Part shown: piece by piece, positions 37,244-45,721 of the stretch
Numbering within the stretch: the first letter of the stretch is position 1
How the letters are laid out: each line of letters begins with the position of its first letter
Assembly: GCF_031679605.1 (NCBI RefSeq)
Contig: NZ_CP117522.1
Span: 8,122,001-8,186,000 of the forward strand
Source: Streptomyces luomodiensis
GTDB taxonomy: Bacteria; Actinomycetota; Actinomycetes; Streptomycetales; Streptomycetaceae
Direction of reading: 5' to 3'
Length of the DNA stretch: 64,000 bases
The notes under the pieces: generated by a model
Databases searched by the model: none
Told to the model about the DNA's origin: nothing
The model's input: only the letters and a program-made list of their open reading frames with translations
Position numbers and translations under genes: made by a program

Positions 37244-39010
37244 GTGCCATCGGGTTCCGACACCACCGCCGAAGCCGCCCCCACCGGGCCGGGCGCAGAC
37301 AGACCGGGTCAGCGGACCGGTTCCGCCGCCGTGCCGCCCACCGGCGGCGCCGCCGAGAGCGGTGCCGCCGGGGAGACCGAGACCGGGACGGGGACGGCGG
37401 CGTCCGCGCCCGTGTCCGGGCCGGTCGCCGGGGAGCGCCGGCCCGGCCGGCTGCGCCGTCTGGGCCGGCTCGCCCGCCGCGAGGCGCGGCGCAGCGCGCT
37501 CGCGGCGGTCAGCGGGCTCGCGCTCGGCTTCGCCTTCCCGCCGTTCGGGGTGTGGCCGCTGTCCCTGGTGGCCGTCGCCGCCCTGGCCCTGCTCACCCGC
37601 GGCCGCACGGCCCGCCAGGGCGCCTGGACGGGCTTCGCCTTCGGGCTGCCGTTCTTCCTGCTGCTGCTGAAATGGCTCAGCGTCGTGGGCTGGGACGCGG
37701 TGGTGGGCCTGTCCGCCATCGAGGCGGCCTTCCTCGCGCTGATGGGGGCCGGCCTGGCCCTGGTCTCCCGGCTGCCGGTACCGGCCCTGTGGCCGCTGTG
37801 GACGGCCTGTCTGTGGGTCACCGAGGAGTGGGCCCGCGACCGGGCGCCCTTCGGCGGCTTCCCCTGGGGCCGGCTGGCCTTCGCCAACACCGGGTCGCCC
37901 TACACCCCGCTCGCCGCGCTGGGCGGCGCCCCGCTGGTCACCTTCGCCGTCGCGCTGACGGGCGGGGCGCTCGCCTCCGCCGCCCTCGTCCTGTGGCGGC
38001 TGCGCGGCACCGGGGGCCTCTCACCGCGCGGCGCCCTGCCCGCCGCCGGGGCGGTGGCCGTCGCCGCCGCCGTGACGGCGGCCGGATTCGCGGTGCCCAT
38101 CCCCACCGCCGCCGCCGACTCGGTCGACATCGCCGTGGTCCAGGGCAATGTGCAGCAGGCCGGAATGGACTTCCTGGGCCGCCCCATGATGATCCTCAAC
38201 AACCATGTGAAGGCGACCCTGGACCTGGCGAAGGACGTCAAGGCCGGCCGGATCGCCAAGCCCGATCTCGTCATATGGCCGGAAAACGCCTCCGACCTCG
38301 ACCCCTACCAGTACCGCGAGGCCTACGCCCGGATCGACGAGGCTGTCAAGGCGATCGGCGTTCCGGTGCTGGTCGGAGCCCTGGTCGACCATCCGACCAA
38401 GCAGGGCTACGTGGAGAACCAGGGCATCGTCTGGGACCCCGAGACCGGCCCCGGCGCCTCGTACACCAAGCAGCACCCGGTGCCCTTCGGCGAGTACGTC
38501 CCCTTCCGCCAGCAGCTCAGCAAGATCATCACCCGGCTCCAGCGGGTGCCCCGCGACTTCTACCCCGGCGACCACACCGGGGTGCTGAAGGTCGGCCCGG
38601 CCCGGCTCGGCGATGTGATCTGCTTCGAGGTCGCGTACGACGAGATCGTCCGCGACACGGTCAACGCGGGCGCTCGGGCGATCGTCGTCCAGACCAACAA
38701 CGCCACGTACGGGCGCAGCGGCCAGCCCGAGCAGCAGCTGGTCATGTCCAAGCTGAGGGCGATCGAACACGGCCGTCCGGTGATCACCGCGGCCACCAGT
38801 GGGATCAGCGCGGTGGTCTCCCCGGATGGCACGATCGAGCAGCGGACGAAAGAATTCACGCAAGATGTGCTCACCGCGCGCATCCCGCTGCGTGACGGCA
38901 AGACCCTGGCCGACCGCGTCGGTGCGATCCCTGAGTGGGTGCTCGCTATGGTGGGCGTTCTGTCCTGCGCGGCCGCGATCATGATCGGCCGTCGGGGACG
39001 TACGGACTAG
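37244..39010 (+). CDS. lnt: Apolipoprotein N-acyltransferase
   Basis: Integral membrane enzyme of 588 residues that N-acylates the lipid-modified cysteine of lipoproteins. A long charged N-terminal extension (about 65 residues) precedes six to eight hydrophobic helices (about 80-300) and the extracytoplasmic nitrilase domain. The catalytic triad is visible: Glu347 in VIWPENASD, Lys409 in YTKQHPVPFGEY and Cys460 in GDVICFEVAYD. GTG 37244 was chosen because GGAAGG lies 7 bases upstream; a TTG at 37226 is also in frame. The next gene, ppm1-like, begins 14 bases after the stop, the same partnership that is fused in mycobacteria. Confidence 0.95.
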   Translation: MPSGSDTTAEAAPTGPGADRPGQRTGSAAVPPTGGAAESGAAGETETGTGTAASAPVSGPVAGERRPGRLRRLGRLARREARRSALAAVSGLALGFAFPPFGVWPLSLVAVAALALLTRGRTARQGAWTGFAFGLPFFLLLLKWLSVVGWDAVVGLSAIEAAFLALMGAGLALVSRLPVPALWPLWTACLWVTEEWARDRAPFGGFPWGRLAFANTGSPYTPLAALGGAPLVTFAVALTGGALASAALVLWRLRGTGGLSPRGALPAAGAVAVAAAVTAAGFAVPIPTAAADSVDIAVVQGNVQQAGMDFLGRPMMILNNHVKATLDLAKDVKAGRIAKPDLVIWPENASDLDPYQYREAYARIDEAVKAIGVPVLVGALVDHPTKQGYVENQGIVWDPETGPGASYTKQHPVPFGEYVPFRQQLSKIITRLQRVPRDFYPGDHTGVLKVGPARLGDVICFEVAYDEIVRDTVNAGARAIVVQTNNATYGRSGQPEQQLVMSKLRAIEHGRPVITAATSGISAVVSPDGTIEQRTKEFTQDVLTARIPLRDGKTLADRVGAIPEWVLAMVGVLSCAAAIMIGRRGRTD

Positions 39011-39024
39011 AAGGGGCAGTAGCC

Positions 39025-39144
39025 GTGAGCGACGCACGCGAGGCCGACCAGCCGCGCCGGAGCAACGACCGTGACGATTCGCCTCGCGGGCGGAGAAGCG
39101 AACAATCCGACGCCGTGAGCGACGCACGCGAGGCCGACCAGCCG
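39025..39144 (+). repeat. Exact 30-bp duplication at the ppm1 start
   Basis: Bases 39025-39054 (beginning GTGAGCGACGCACGCGAGG) recur unchanged at 39115-39144, 90 bases later and in frame. Both copies include the GTG codon. Confidence 0.9.
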
Positions 39145-39993
39145 AGCACCGAGGCCGACGAGCCAAGCACCAAGGCTGAGGAGTCGAGTGCCAAGGCCGA
39201 CGAGCCGCGCCGTAGCAGCGAGAGTCAGGACGACGGCGGGCGGCGGAAGTACGGTCCGCTCGGTACGACCTTGGTGATCATCCCGACCTACAACGAGGCG
39301 GAGAACCTCAAGCCGATCGTCGCGCGGGTCCGGGAGTCGGTTCCGGACGCGCACATCCTCGTCGCGGACGACAACAGCCCGGACGGCACGGGCAAGGTCG
39401 CCGATGAGCTGGCTGCCGAGGACGACCACGTCAAGGTGTTGCACCGCAAGGGCAAGGAGGGCCTCGGCGCCGCCTATCTGGCCGGCTTCCGCTGGGGGAT
39501 CGAGCACGGCTACGGCGTACTGGTGGAGATGGACGCCGACGGCTCCCACCAGCCCGAGGAGCTGCCCCGGCTGCTCACCGCGCTCAAGGGCGCGGATCTG
39601 GTGATCGGTTCCCGCTGGGTGCCCGGCGGCCGCATCGTCAACTGGCCCAAGTCCCGCGAGTTCATCTCCCGCGGCGGCAGCACCTACTCCCGCCTGCTCC
39701 TCGATGTGCCGATCCGCGACATGACGGCCGGCTACCGCGCGTTCCGCAAGGAGACGCTCGAGGGCATCGGCATGGACGAGGTCGCCTCCCAGGGCTACTG
39801 CTTCCAGATCGACCTGGCCTGGCGCGCCGTCAAGGCGGGCTTCCACGTCATCGAGGTCCCGGTCACCTTCATCGAACGCGAGCGCGGTGAGAGCAAGATG
39901 AGCCGCGACATCGTCACGGAGGCGGCCTGGCGGGTCATGTCCTGGGGCGTGGGCACGCGGGTCAACAAGATGCTGGGCCGCAAGGACTCCTAG
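39025..39993 (+). CDS. ppm1: Polyprenol monophosphomannose synthase
   Basis: GT2-family glycosyltransferase of 322 residues that transfers mannose from GDP-mannose to polyprenyl phosphate for protein O-mannosylation. Catalytic-domain motifs: IIPTYNEAENL, ADDNSPDGTG, the DxD-type VEMDADGSHQPEE, and FIERERGESKM. It lies downstream of lnt, as expected. The first 75 residues are a disordered, charged extension with an internal duplication: the 30 bases 39025-39054 recur exactly at 39115-39144, giving VSDAREADQP twice. GTG 39025 has AAGGGG about 10 bases upstream; the duplicated GTG 39115 is a possible second start. Its TAG stop is the terminal TA of a MITE-like element. Confidence 0.94.
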   Translation: MSDAREADQPRRSNDRDDSPRGRRSEQSDAVSDAREADQPSTEADEPSTKAEESSAKADEPRRSSESQDDGGRRKYGPLGTTLVIIPTYNEAENLKPIVARVRESVPDAHILVADDNSPDGTGKVADELAAEDDHVKVLHRKGKEGLGAAYLAGFRWGIEHGYGVLVEMDADGSHQPEELPRLLTALKGADLVIGSRWVPGGRIVNWPKSREFISRGGSTYSRLLLDVPIRDMTAGYRAFRKETLEGIGMDEVASQGYCFQIDLAWRAVKAGFHVIEVPVTFIERERGESKMSRDIVTEAAWRVMSWGVGTRVNKMLGRKDS

Positions 39994-40169
39994 GGCGTGT
40001 TTCGAAAGTAGCGCCGTCCGCCCGGAGGGCGGGCCCCGCGGCGTCTGGTGCGTGTGATCGCAAGGCGGAGGGTCGTCCTCGTAGTGGGCCTACTTGGACG
40101 ATCCCGACAACGCGGCGAGCGCGCGTGCCAGGCGTCGCGGGGCAGGCGGGACTTTCGAAACACGCCCTA
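39991..40169. mobile_element. MITE-like element, 179 bp
   Basis: Perfect 19-bp terminal inverted repeats (TAGGGCGTGTTTCGAAAGT at 39991-40009 and its complement at 40151-40169) enclose a GC-rich core without an open gene. Both ends carry TA, consistent with TA target-site duplication as made by IS630/Tc1-type transposases. No transposase is present, so it must be mobilised in trans. The left TA forms the first two bases of the ppm1 stop codon TAG. Confidence 0.8.
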
Positions 40170-40214
40170 GGTCCCTCGAGGTCCGCACGTGAGGCGGACG
40201 CCGCTGAGCGCGGC

Positions 40215-42041
40215 TCAGCGGATCCCCGGGACGGTCAGCACCGTGAGCAGCGCCGTCCCGGCGACCAGCCAGGCGACGTAGTCGCCGATGTGCCCGGACT
40301 GCAGCCGCCGTACGGGCGCGAGCAGCGCGGCCGTCCCGTCGCGGGCCGGCCGCCGTACCGCCAGTGTGGCGAGGGCGATGGCGAGGGCCGTGGAGAGCAG
40401 CCCCAGCACGATCCCGGTCGGCTGCCAGTGCGGTGGCGGGAGCGCCGGGGCGGCCGCGGCCCGTGCGTCGAGGACCGTCCGCCGGTAGCCGCCGGTGTCG
40501 GTGAACAGCGCCCCGGCCCGGCCCATCGCGGAGGCGACGGCCGGGACCGCCCCGACGGCCAGCGACGCGGCCAGCAGCGCGGCGGGCACCGCCACCAGGG
40601 GCACCGGGATGCGCCCGAGGCGGCGGCCGGTCTCGGGCTCCTCCTCGCCGGTGGTCTCCGGTTCACCCTCTTGGTCCCGGGGGCGCCGGCCCGCTCCGGC
40701 GAAGATCCGCAGCCCGGCGCGGAGCACCGCGCCCCCGGTCACCGCCGACACCAGGACGTAGAGCGCGGGCAGCCATCCGGCGGTGTGTCCCGCGGCCTCC
40801 TCGGCGACGGCCTTGCCCAGACCGGAGCCGAACGGCGGCAGCCCGCACAGGGCCAGACCGCCCACCGCGAACAGGGCGCCGACCACCGGGAGTTCCCGGG
40901 CCCGGCCGAACAGCTCGTGCTCGTCGACGGTCGCGTACCGGTCCAGCAGCACCCCGACACAGGCGAAGAGGGCCGCCTTCACGCCCGCGTGGCCGAGGAC
41001 GTACAGCGCGGTGCCCGACACCCCCTCGGGGGTCAGTACGGCCACGCCGATCAGGAACAGCCCGGTATGGGCCACGGTCGAGAACGCCAGCAGCCGCTTC
41101 AGATGGCGCTGCTGCCAGCACATCGCCGCCCCCAGCAGCGCCGTGAGGACGCCCAGCACCAGCAGGGCGCGGGTGAACGCGGGGTGGCCGAGCCCCCCGG
41201 GCCCGGCGAAGACCGTCCAGTAGACCCGGGCGACCCCGTAGACGCCGAGCTCCACCATCACCCCCGACAGCAGCATGCACACCGGCGTCGGGGCGACCGC
41301 GTGCGCGTCGGGCAGCCAGAAGTGGAACGGAACGGCGGCCGCCTTCACCAGCAGACCGGTCGTCACCAGCACGAACGCGGCGAGCACCAGCCCGTCCGGC
41401 CCGCCCGCGTCAAGCCTCCGCCCGATCTGGGCGAACCCCAGCTCCCCGGTGCGCGCGTACAGCAGCGTGATGCCCAGCAAGGTGGCGTAGCCGCCGAGGG
41501 AGTTCACCACCCCGAAGGCCAGCGCGCCCTGGAGCGGTTTCGGCTCCTCGACCCGGAAGCCGGTCAGCGCGTAGGCCGCCACGCCCATCAGCTCGAAGAA
41601 GACGAAGGCGTTGAACAGGTCGCCGGTCAGCGCGAAACCGCACATGCCCGCCTGGAACACCAGGATCAGCGCGGGGAAGGAGCCGGTGTGCCGGCGCGGC
41701 GGCTCCTCGAAGTAGCGCCAGGAGTAGATCAGGACGGCGACGACGAGCAGCGAGACCAGCGCCGCGAGCCCGGCCCCCAGCGGATCGCCGACCAGCACGA
41801 TGCCCACTCCGCTGCCGCCCACCGGCCGCCAGCCGCCCACCCACTCCACCGGATACGCCCCCGGCCCGGCATGACCGGCCCGGACCAGCACCAGCAGCGC
41901 CGCCACGGCGGTGGCGGCGGCGAAGGCGCAGCCCAGGAGGTCGGAGACGAGCCGGGGGAGCCGCCGTCCGGCGGCCACCAGCACCGCCGCGCCCAGCAGC
42001 GGCACCGCCACCACCAGCGGCAGCAGCCGCGCGCTGTCCAC
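40215..42041 (-). CDS. mnhD: Mnh/Mrp antiporter large subunit D
   Basis: Polytopic membrane protein of 608 residues with the proton-translocating antiporter fold shared with NADH dehydrogenase subunits N/M. Conserved features: FFELMGVAAYALTGF (glutamate in the membrane), KAAAVPFHFWLPDAHAVAPTPV and HAGVKAALFACVG with buried lysines. The GTG start at 42041 is only 4 bases after the mnhC stop. It is the only large channel-type subunit in the operon. A charged loop of about 30 residues (RDQEGEPETTGEEEPETGRR) lies between the last helices. Likely role: Na+ or K+/H+ exchange as part of the complex. Confidence 0.92.
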   Translation of the reverse strand: MDSARLLPLVVAVPLLGAAVLVAAGRRLPRLVSDLLGCAFAAATAVAALLVLVRAGHAGPGAYPVEWVGGWRPVGGSGVGIVLVGDPLGAGLAALVSLLVVAVLIYSWRYFEEPPRRHTGSFPALILVFQAGMCGFALTGDLFNAFVFFELMGVAAYALTGFRVEEPKPLQGALAFGVVNSLGGYATLLGITLLYARTGELGFAQIGRRLDAGGPDGLVLAAFVLVTTGLLVKAAAVPFHFWLPDAHAVAPTPVCMLLSGVMVELGVYGVARVYWTVFAGPGGLGHPAFTRALLVLGVLTALLGAAMCWQQRHLKRLLAFSTVAHTGLFLIGVAVLTPEGVSGTALYVLGHAGVKAALFACVGVLLDRYATVDEHELFGRARELPVVGALFAVGGLALCGLPPFGSGLGKAVAEEAAGHTAGWLPALYVLVSAVTGGAVLRAGLRIFAGAGRRPRDQEGEPETTGEEEPETGRRLGRIPVPLVAVPAALLAASLAVGAVPAVASAMGRAGALFTDTGGYRRTVLDARAAAAPALPPPHWQPTGIVLGLLSTALAIALATLAVRRPARDGTAALLAPVRRLQSGHIGDYVAWLVAGTALLTVLTVPGIR

Positions 42042-42045
42042 CGGC

Positions 42046-42390
42046 TCAGCCCTTCAGCTCGGACAGGGCGTCCGGATCGACCGTGCCATGGCGTTTGCGC
42101 AGCTGGACGACGAGCGCGAGCAGCAGCGCGGTGACCGTCGCGCCGACCACGATGTCGGTGAGGGCGAGCGCCTGGACGACCGGGTCGACCACCCGGCTGT
42201 CGGTGGGCGTGTCGGCGAAGACCGGGGCGGTGCCGCCGTGCCGGTAGCCGACGGCGAGCAGCAGCACATAGGTGGAGGACTGGGTGACGGCCAGGCATCC
42301 CACGGCATGGATGAGGTCCCGGCTGGTCACCAGCCCGTACACACCGATCAGAAAGATCCATCCGGCGACCAGGTACGGCAGGACCGTCAC
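42046..42390 (-). CDS. mnhC: Mnh/Mrp antiporter subunit C (NuoK-like)
   Basis: Three-helix membrane protein of 114 residues homologous to NuoK. Motifs: LIGVYGLVTSRDLIHAVGCL and DPVVQALALTDIVVGATVTA. The GTG start overlaps the upstream mnhB stop (GTGA), showing translational coupling, and the stop lies 4 bases before mnhD. Confidence 0.92.
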   Translation of the reverse strand: MTVLPYLVAGWIFLIGVYGLVTSRDLIHAVGCLAVTQSSTYVLLLAVGYRHGGTAPVFADTPTDSRVVDPVVQALALTDIVVGATVTALLLALVVQLRKRHGTVDPDALSELKG

Positions 42391-43235
42391 GCTCGCTCCC
42401 TCTCGTCGTCTCCGTCGTCTCCGTCGTCTCCGTCGTCTGCGTCGTCTCTGTCGTCCGCGTCGCCGTTTCCGGTGTCTCCGGTGTCCTGCGCGTCCTCCTC
42501 GCCTTCCCCGGGCTCCTCGATTTCCACCGCCTGGTCCAGGAACCGGGCCAGCAGGACCACGACCCCGCTGGCCACCTCCAGGCCGACGGCCGCGTTGAGC
42601 ACGGGCACCGTGCCGCCCGAGGACAGGGTCGCGAAGGTGCCGAAGGGAAGGACGTTCGCCAGGAACGCCGACCCCGCGAGGACGGCCGCGAGCCCGGTGA
42701 CGACATAGGCCGCCTCGCCGACCGCCTCCCCGACCTCGTACAGGGCCAGCGGCCGGACGCGCTCCAGGGCCCGGTAGTCGGCGGCGACGTAGAGCAGGTG
42801 CAGCGCCGTGGCGGCGACCACCCCGCCCTGGAAACCACCGCCCGGACTGATCTGGCCGTGCGCGATCACATACAGGCCCACCAGCAGCGCGAGCGGCAGC
42901 GTCAGCAGCGCGAACCGGCGCACCCGGGGGTGCACCACGGCGGGCTCGGGGGTCGTGCGGTGCTCGTCCTGGGTCTGGCGGAGCAGCACCACGGCACCGA
43001 GCACGGCGGCGAAGAGGATGGTCTCCTCGCCGAGCGTGTCGAAGGCGCGCAGATCGAAGTTGACGGACGCGATGACATTGGCCGTGTGATGGCCCAGGGC
43101 GGCGTGCACGGCCCGCACACCGTACGGGTGGTAGCCGCTGCCGAACGACGGCAGGCCGAAGCAGGCGACGGCGAACAGCGCGGCGAACCCGGCGGCGCCC
43201 ACCAGGAAGACCCACAGCCTGAGCCGTGCGCTCAT
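42387..43235 (-). CDS. mnhB: Mnh/Mrp antiporter subunit B (MnhB domain)
   Basis: Membrane protein of 282 residues. The N-terminal 95 residues (with FDLRAFDTLGEETILFAAVLG) resemble the MbhE-like end of MrpA, and residues about 105-240 form the MnhB domain (AHGQISPGGGFQGGVVAA). It thus joins two functions that are split between A and B in other bacteria. The C-terminal tail is a run of Asp/Gly encoded by 9-base repeats (about 42400-42455). The ATG start overlaps the upstream stop (ATGA). Confidence 0.88.
   Translation of the reverse strand: MSARLRLWVFLVGAAGFAALFAVACFGLPSFGSGYHPYGVRAVHAALGHHTANVIASVNFDLRAFDTLGEETILFAAVLGAVVLLRQTQDEHRTTPEPAVVHPRVRRFALLTLPLALLVGLYVIAHGQISPGGGFQGGVVAATALHLLYVAADYRALERVRPLALYEVGEAVGEAAYVVTGLAAVLAGSAFLANVLPFGTFATLSSGGTVPVLNAAVGLEVASGVVVLLARFLDQAVEIEEPGEGEEDAQDTGDTGNGDADDRDDADDGDDGDDGDDERERA
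42400..42455. repeat. 9-base CGTCGTCTC tandem repeats in mnhB tail
   Basis: About six imperfect CGTCGTCTC-type units code on the minus strand for an acidic DDG-rich C-terminal tail. Copy number is likely to vary between strains. Confidence 0.75.
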
Positions 43236-43516
43236 CGCTCACGGCCCGCCGTCGTCTCGTCCCCGCCGCGGCCGTTCCCCGAGCGGCGCCGCACCTTGCG
43301 CACGGTCAGCAGGATCATCAGGGGCGTCACCGCGGAGCCGACGGCGAGCTGCGAGAGCGCGACGTCCGGCGCCTGGAGGAAGGTGAACAGCAGGGCCAGC
43401 GCGAGCCCGAGGAAGGACAGCACCAGCGCCTGCCGCACCGGGTCCCGGTTGAGCACGGCGGCGGTGGCGGCGCCCGCGACCAGCAGCAGCGCCACGACGA
43501 TCAGCACCTCGGTCAT
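43232..43516 (-). CDS. Mnh/Mrp antiporter DUF4040 subunit
   Basis: Small three-helix membrane protein of 94 residues of the DUF4040/MbhD type. The motif FLQAPDVALSQLAVGSAVTP corresponds to the conserved DxAxTE-like segment near the end of MrpA. ATG 43516 overlaps the stop of the F/G fusion gene, and its stop overlaps mnhB. The charged C-terminus is cytoplasmic by inference. Confidence 0.87.
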   Translation of the reverse strand: MTEVLIVVALLLVAGAATAAVLNRDPVRQALVLSFLGLALALLFTFLQAPDVALSQLAVGSAVTPLMILLTVRKVRRRSGNGRGGDETTAGRER

Positions 43517-43947
43517 GTCGTGGTGCCCCCGTTTCCGCCGCGCGCGCTGGTCACCACGCTGCCCGCGATCAGCAGCGCGCCGATCAGCAGCAGCTTCGCC
43601 ATCGCCCGGCCGGGCCCGGTCGCCACGCACAGCGGCAGCACGGTCGCGGGCACCCCCACCAGCGCCGTCCACCGCACCAGCCGCGAATCGGGCAGGACGT
43701 CGAGGAAGCGGGCGTAGATCAGCGTTCCGGTGGGCCCCAGCACGCTGACCACCAGCGCCACATCCGTGTACGAGGAGCGGCCGAAGCCCTGCGCGGCCAG
43801 CAGCAGCGCCAGCCCGGCCAGCAGTGCGGTGAGGTTCTGGCCGACCAGCCGGTCCTGCGCCGAGCCGTGGGCGATCCGCCACAGCACCGGCACGAGCGCG
43901 AGCAGCGGCACCAGCGCCGCCGCCAGCCAGCCGTCGGAGGCGCTCAC
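43513..43947 (-). CDS. Mnh/Mrp antiporter subunit F-G fusion
   Basis: Membrane protein of 144 residues. The first 85 residues match MnhF (DRLVGQNLTALLAGLAL, then SYTDVALVVSVLGPTGTLIY). The remaining 55 resemble a shortened MnhG (LCVATGPGRAMAKLLLIGAL). In most operons F and G are separate proteins. The GTG start at 43947 overlaps the upstream stop (GTGA). The identification of the G part is weaker than that of F. Confidence 0.8.
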   Translation of the reverse strand: MSASDGWLAAALVPLLALVPVLWRIAHGSAQDRLVGQNLTALLAGLALLLAAQGFGRSSYTDVALVVSVLGPTGTLIYARFLDVLPDSRLVRWTALVGVPATVLPLCVATGPGRAMAKLLLIGALLIAGSVVTSARGGNGGTTT

Positions 43948-44108
43948 CGGTCCGCCACCGCCCGGCGCCCGGCGCGGGCGAGGAGGGCGGCGGCCAGCGC
44001 GGCGGCCGCGCCCACCAGGACCTCCAAGGGGTCCACGGTGCTGATCAGCACCAGCCAGAGGCCGGTCAGCGCCGCCCACCACACGAGTACCTCCAGCACA
44101 GCCGCCAT
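43944..44108 (-). CDS. Truncated MnhE-like antiporter subunit
   Basis: Two-helix peptide of 54 residues (MAAVLEVLVWWAALTGLWLV, then DPLEVLVGAAAALAAALLAR). It matches only the first third of MnhE, which is usually about 160 residues. ATG 44108 has GGAGG 6 bases upstream, and the stop overlaps the F/G gene, so it is translated as the first gene of the antiporter operon rather than being debris. Confidence 0.75.
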   Translation of the reverse strand: MAAVLEVLVWWAALTGLWLVLISTVDPLEVLVGAAAALAAALLARAGRRAVADR

Positions 44109-44339
44109 GCGACACCTCCGCTCGACACCTCCGCGGCGGCGGGTACCCGCGACCGCCGCCGCCGATTCCCCGCCGAATCCATCCGGCCTACCCGGCTTCC
44201 CCGGCCCATCCGCCTCATCCGGCCTTTCTGGCCCGCGTCGGACCCTCTGGGACCCGTCGGACGTTGGAACCCGTGAGATCCCCTTGGCCGCACGGCCCCG
44301 GGCTCCGGACAGCGCACGGACCCGGGCACACTTGGAGGC

Positions 44340-44954
44340 ATGATGACCGGCGCATCGCAGCAGAGCGACCCGACCCGCCCGAAGCGCTCACGCGCCCGCA
44401 CCTTCGTACCGCTGGGGATCGCCGCCTGGCTGGTCGTGGAGATCTGGCTGCTGACCCTGGTGGCGGACGCGGCCGGCGGGGTGACCGTCTTCCTGCTGCT
44501 GGTCGCGGGCGCGGTGGTGGGCGCCGCCGTCGTCAAGCGCGGCGGCCGCCAGGCCTGGCAGAGCCTGGCCGGGTCGATACGGCCGGGCACCGGGGAGCCC
44601 TCGGCGCGGCCCGGGAGCTCCTTCACGATGCTCGGCGGGCTGCTGCTGATGGTGCCGGGACTGATCTCGGACGCGGCCGCGCTGCTGTGCCTGTTCCCGC
44701 CGACCCAGGCGCTGCTGCGGCGCCGCGCGGAGAGCGCGCTGTCGCGCCGCATGGGGTTCGTCCCCGGATCGCCGTCCGACCCCTTCCAGCAGGCCCGTGA
44801 GCAATGGGAGCGCCGGGACGGGCGGGAGCGCCCGGGGCAGGGCACGGTCATTCAGGGCGAGGTGATCCGGGACGGGAACGACCAGGACCGGGACCGGAAC
44901 CGGGGCGGCGAAGGCGAGCCGGGACCGGGACTGCGACCGCGCGACCGGGGCTGA
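44340..44954 (+). CDS. fxsA: FxsA family membrane protein
   Basis: Membrane protein of 204 residues of the FxsA family (named for suppression of F-plasmid exclusion of phage T7; role otherwise unclear). Helices lie at about 22-42, 46-64 and 98-120. The conserved core is TMLGGLLLMVPGLISDAAAL. The C-terminal 70 residues are a charged, disordered tail. Two adjacent ATG codons are possible: 44340 is 1 base after GGAGG and 44343 is 4 bases after, the latter being better spaced. Confidence 0.9.
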   Translation: MMTGASQQSDPTRPKRSRARTFVPLGIAAWLVVEIWLLTLVADAAGGVTVFLLLVAGAVVGAAVVKRGGRQAWQSLAGSIRPGTGEPSARPGSSFTMLGGLLLMVPGLISDAAALLCLFPPTQALLRRRAESALSRRMGFVPGSPSDPFQQAREQWERRDGRERPGQGTVIQGEVIRDGNDQDRDRNRGGEGEPGPGLRPRDRG

Positions 44955-45026
44955 GCCCGGGGCTGTGACGGGAGCTGAGTGACCGGGGCCGGGGGCTGAC
45001 AGCCACGTCCGCGCTCAACGAGGACA

Positions 45027-45064
45027 AGGGCCGGGGCCACTGCTCAAGCAGTGGCCCCGGCCCT
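45027..45064. terminator. Bidirectional terminator between fxsA and rbpA
   Basis: Perfect 18-bp stem (45027-45044 and 45047-45064) in the gap between these convergent genes. Confidence 0.8.
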
Positions 45065-45090
45065 CGTTACCTCAGTGCTGCCGCTCGGAA

Positions 45091-45465
45091 TCAGGCAGAC
45101 TTACGGGTGTCCCGCGGATGCACGGCGATGTTCATGGCACCGGAGCGCAGGACCGCCAGCCGCTCGGCCAGCACCTCCTCGAGCTCCTCGCGGGTGCGCC
45201 GCTCCATGAGCATGTCCCAGTGCGTGCGCGCGGGCTTGCCCTTCTTCTCCTCAGGTCCGTCGCCGTCCACCAGGAGTGCCATGGCGCCGCACGCCTTGCA
45301 CTCCCACTCCGGCGGGATCTCCGCCTCTACCGAGAACGGCATCTCGAATCGATGGCCATTCTGGCATGCGTACTCCACCGCCTGGCGCGGGGCCAGATCG
45401 ATGCCGCGGTCGGTCTCGTAGCTGGTCACCACGAGTCGCGTGCCGCGAAGAGCTCGCTCACTCAT
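45091..45465 (-). CDS. rbpA: RNA polymerase-binding protein RbpA
   Basis: Actinobacterial RNA polymerase-binding protein of 124 residues that stabilises sigma factor-promoter complexes. Recognised from YACQNGHRFEMPFSVEAEIP and the WECKACG zinc-type knuckle, followed by the C-terminal sigma-interaction helix MLMERRTREELEEVLAERL. ATG 45465 follows GGAGG by 9 bases. A near-perfect sigma-R promoter lies 62-87 bases upstream, matching the known membership of rbpA in the thiol-oxidative-stress regulon of S. coelicolor. Confidence 0.97.
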   Translation of the reverse strand: MSERALRGTRLVVTSYETDRGIDLAPRQAVEYACQNGHRFEMPFSVEAEIPPEWECKACGAMALLVDGDGPEEKKGKPARTHWDMLMERRTREELEEVLAERLAVLRSGAMNIAVHPRDTRKSA

Positions 45466-45526
45466 GAATCGTGCCTCCCGGGCTTGTCGCCCACAGGACA
45501 GGTGTCGCTGTCGTCGTCATCCGGTC

Positions 45527-45552
45527 AACGTCCGGTCGGCGGTGAAGATTCC
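45527..45552 (-). promoter_or_regulatory. Sigma-R type promoter of rbpA
   Basis: Minus strand reads GGAAT (45552-45548), exactly 18 bases, GTT (45529-45527). This is the sigma-R consensus GGAAT-N18-GTT, so rbpA should be induced by disulfide stress. Confidence 0.85.
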
Positions 45553-45721
45553 CGTATTGGGACATGCGTCGCCCGTCGTGCCGCCCCGTTGTTCTACCCA
45601 CCGGCGCCCGGTTTGTCACATCTGGCAGCAGATGTCACCCAGCGTTTCTGGTACTTTAGCGCGCAGTAACGGTCCGCCTGGTAGGCCGAGGGCGTACACT
45701 ACCGCCCCGACCGCGTCAGCT

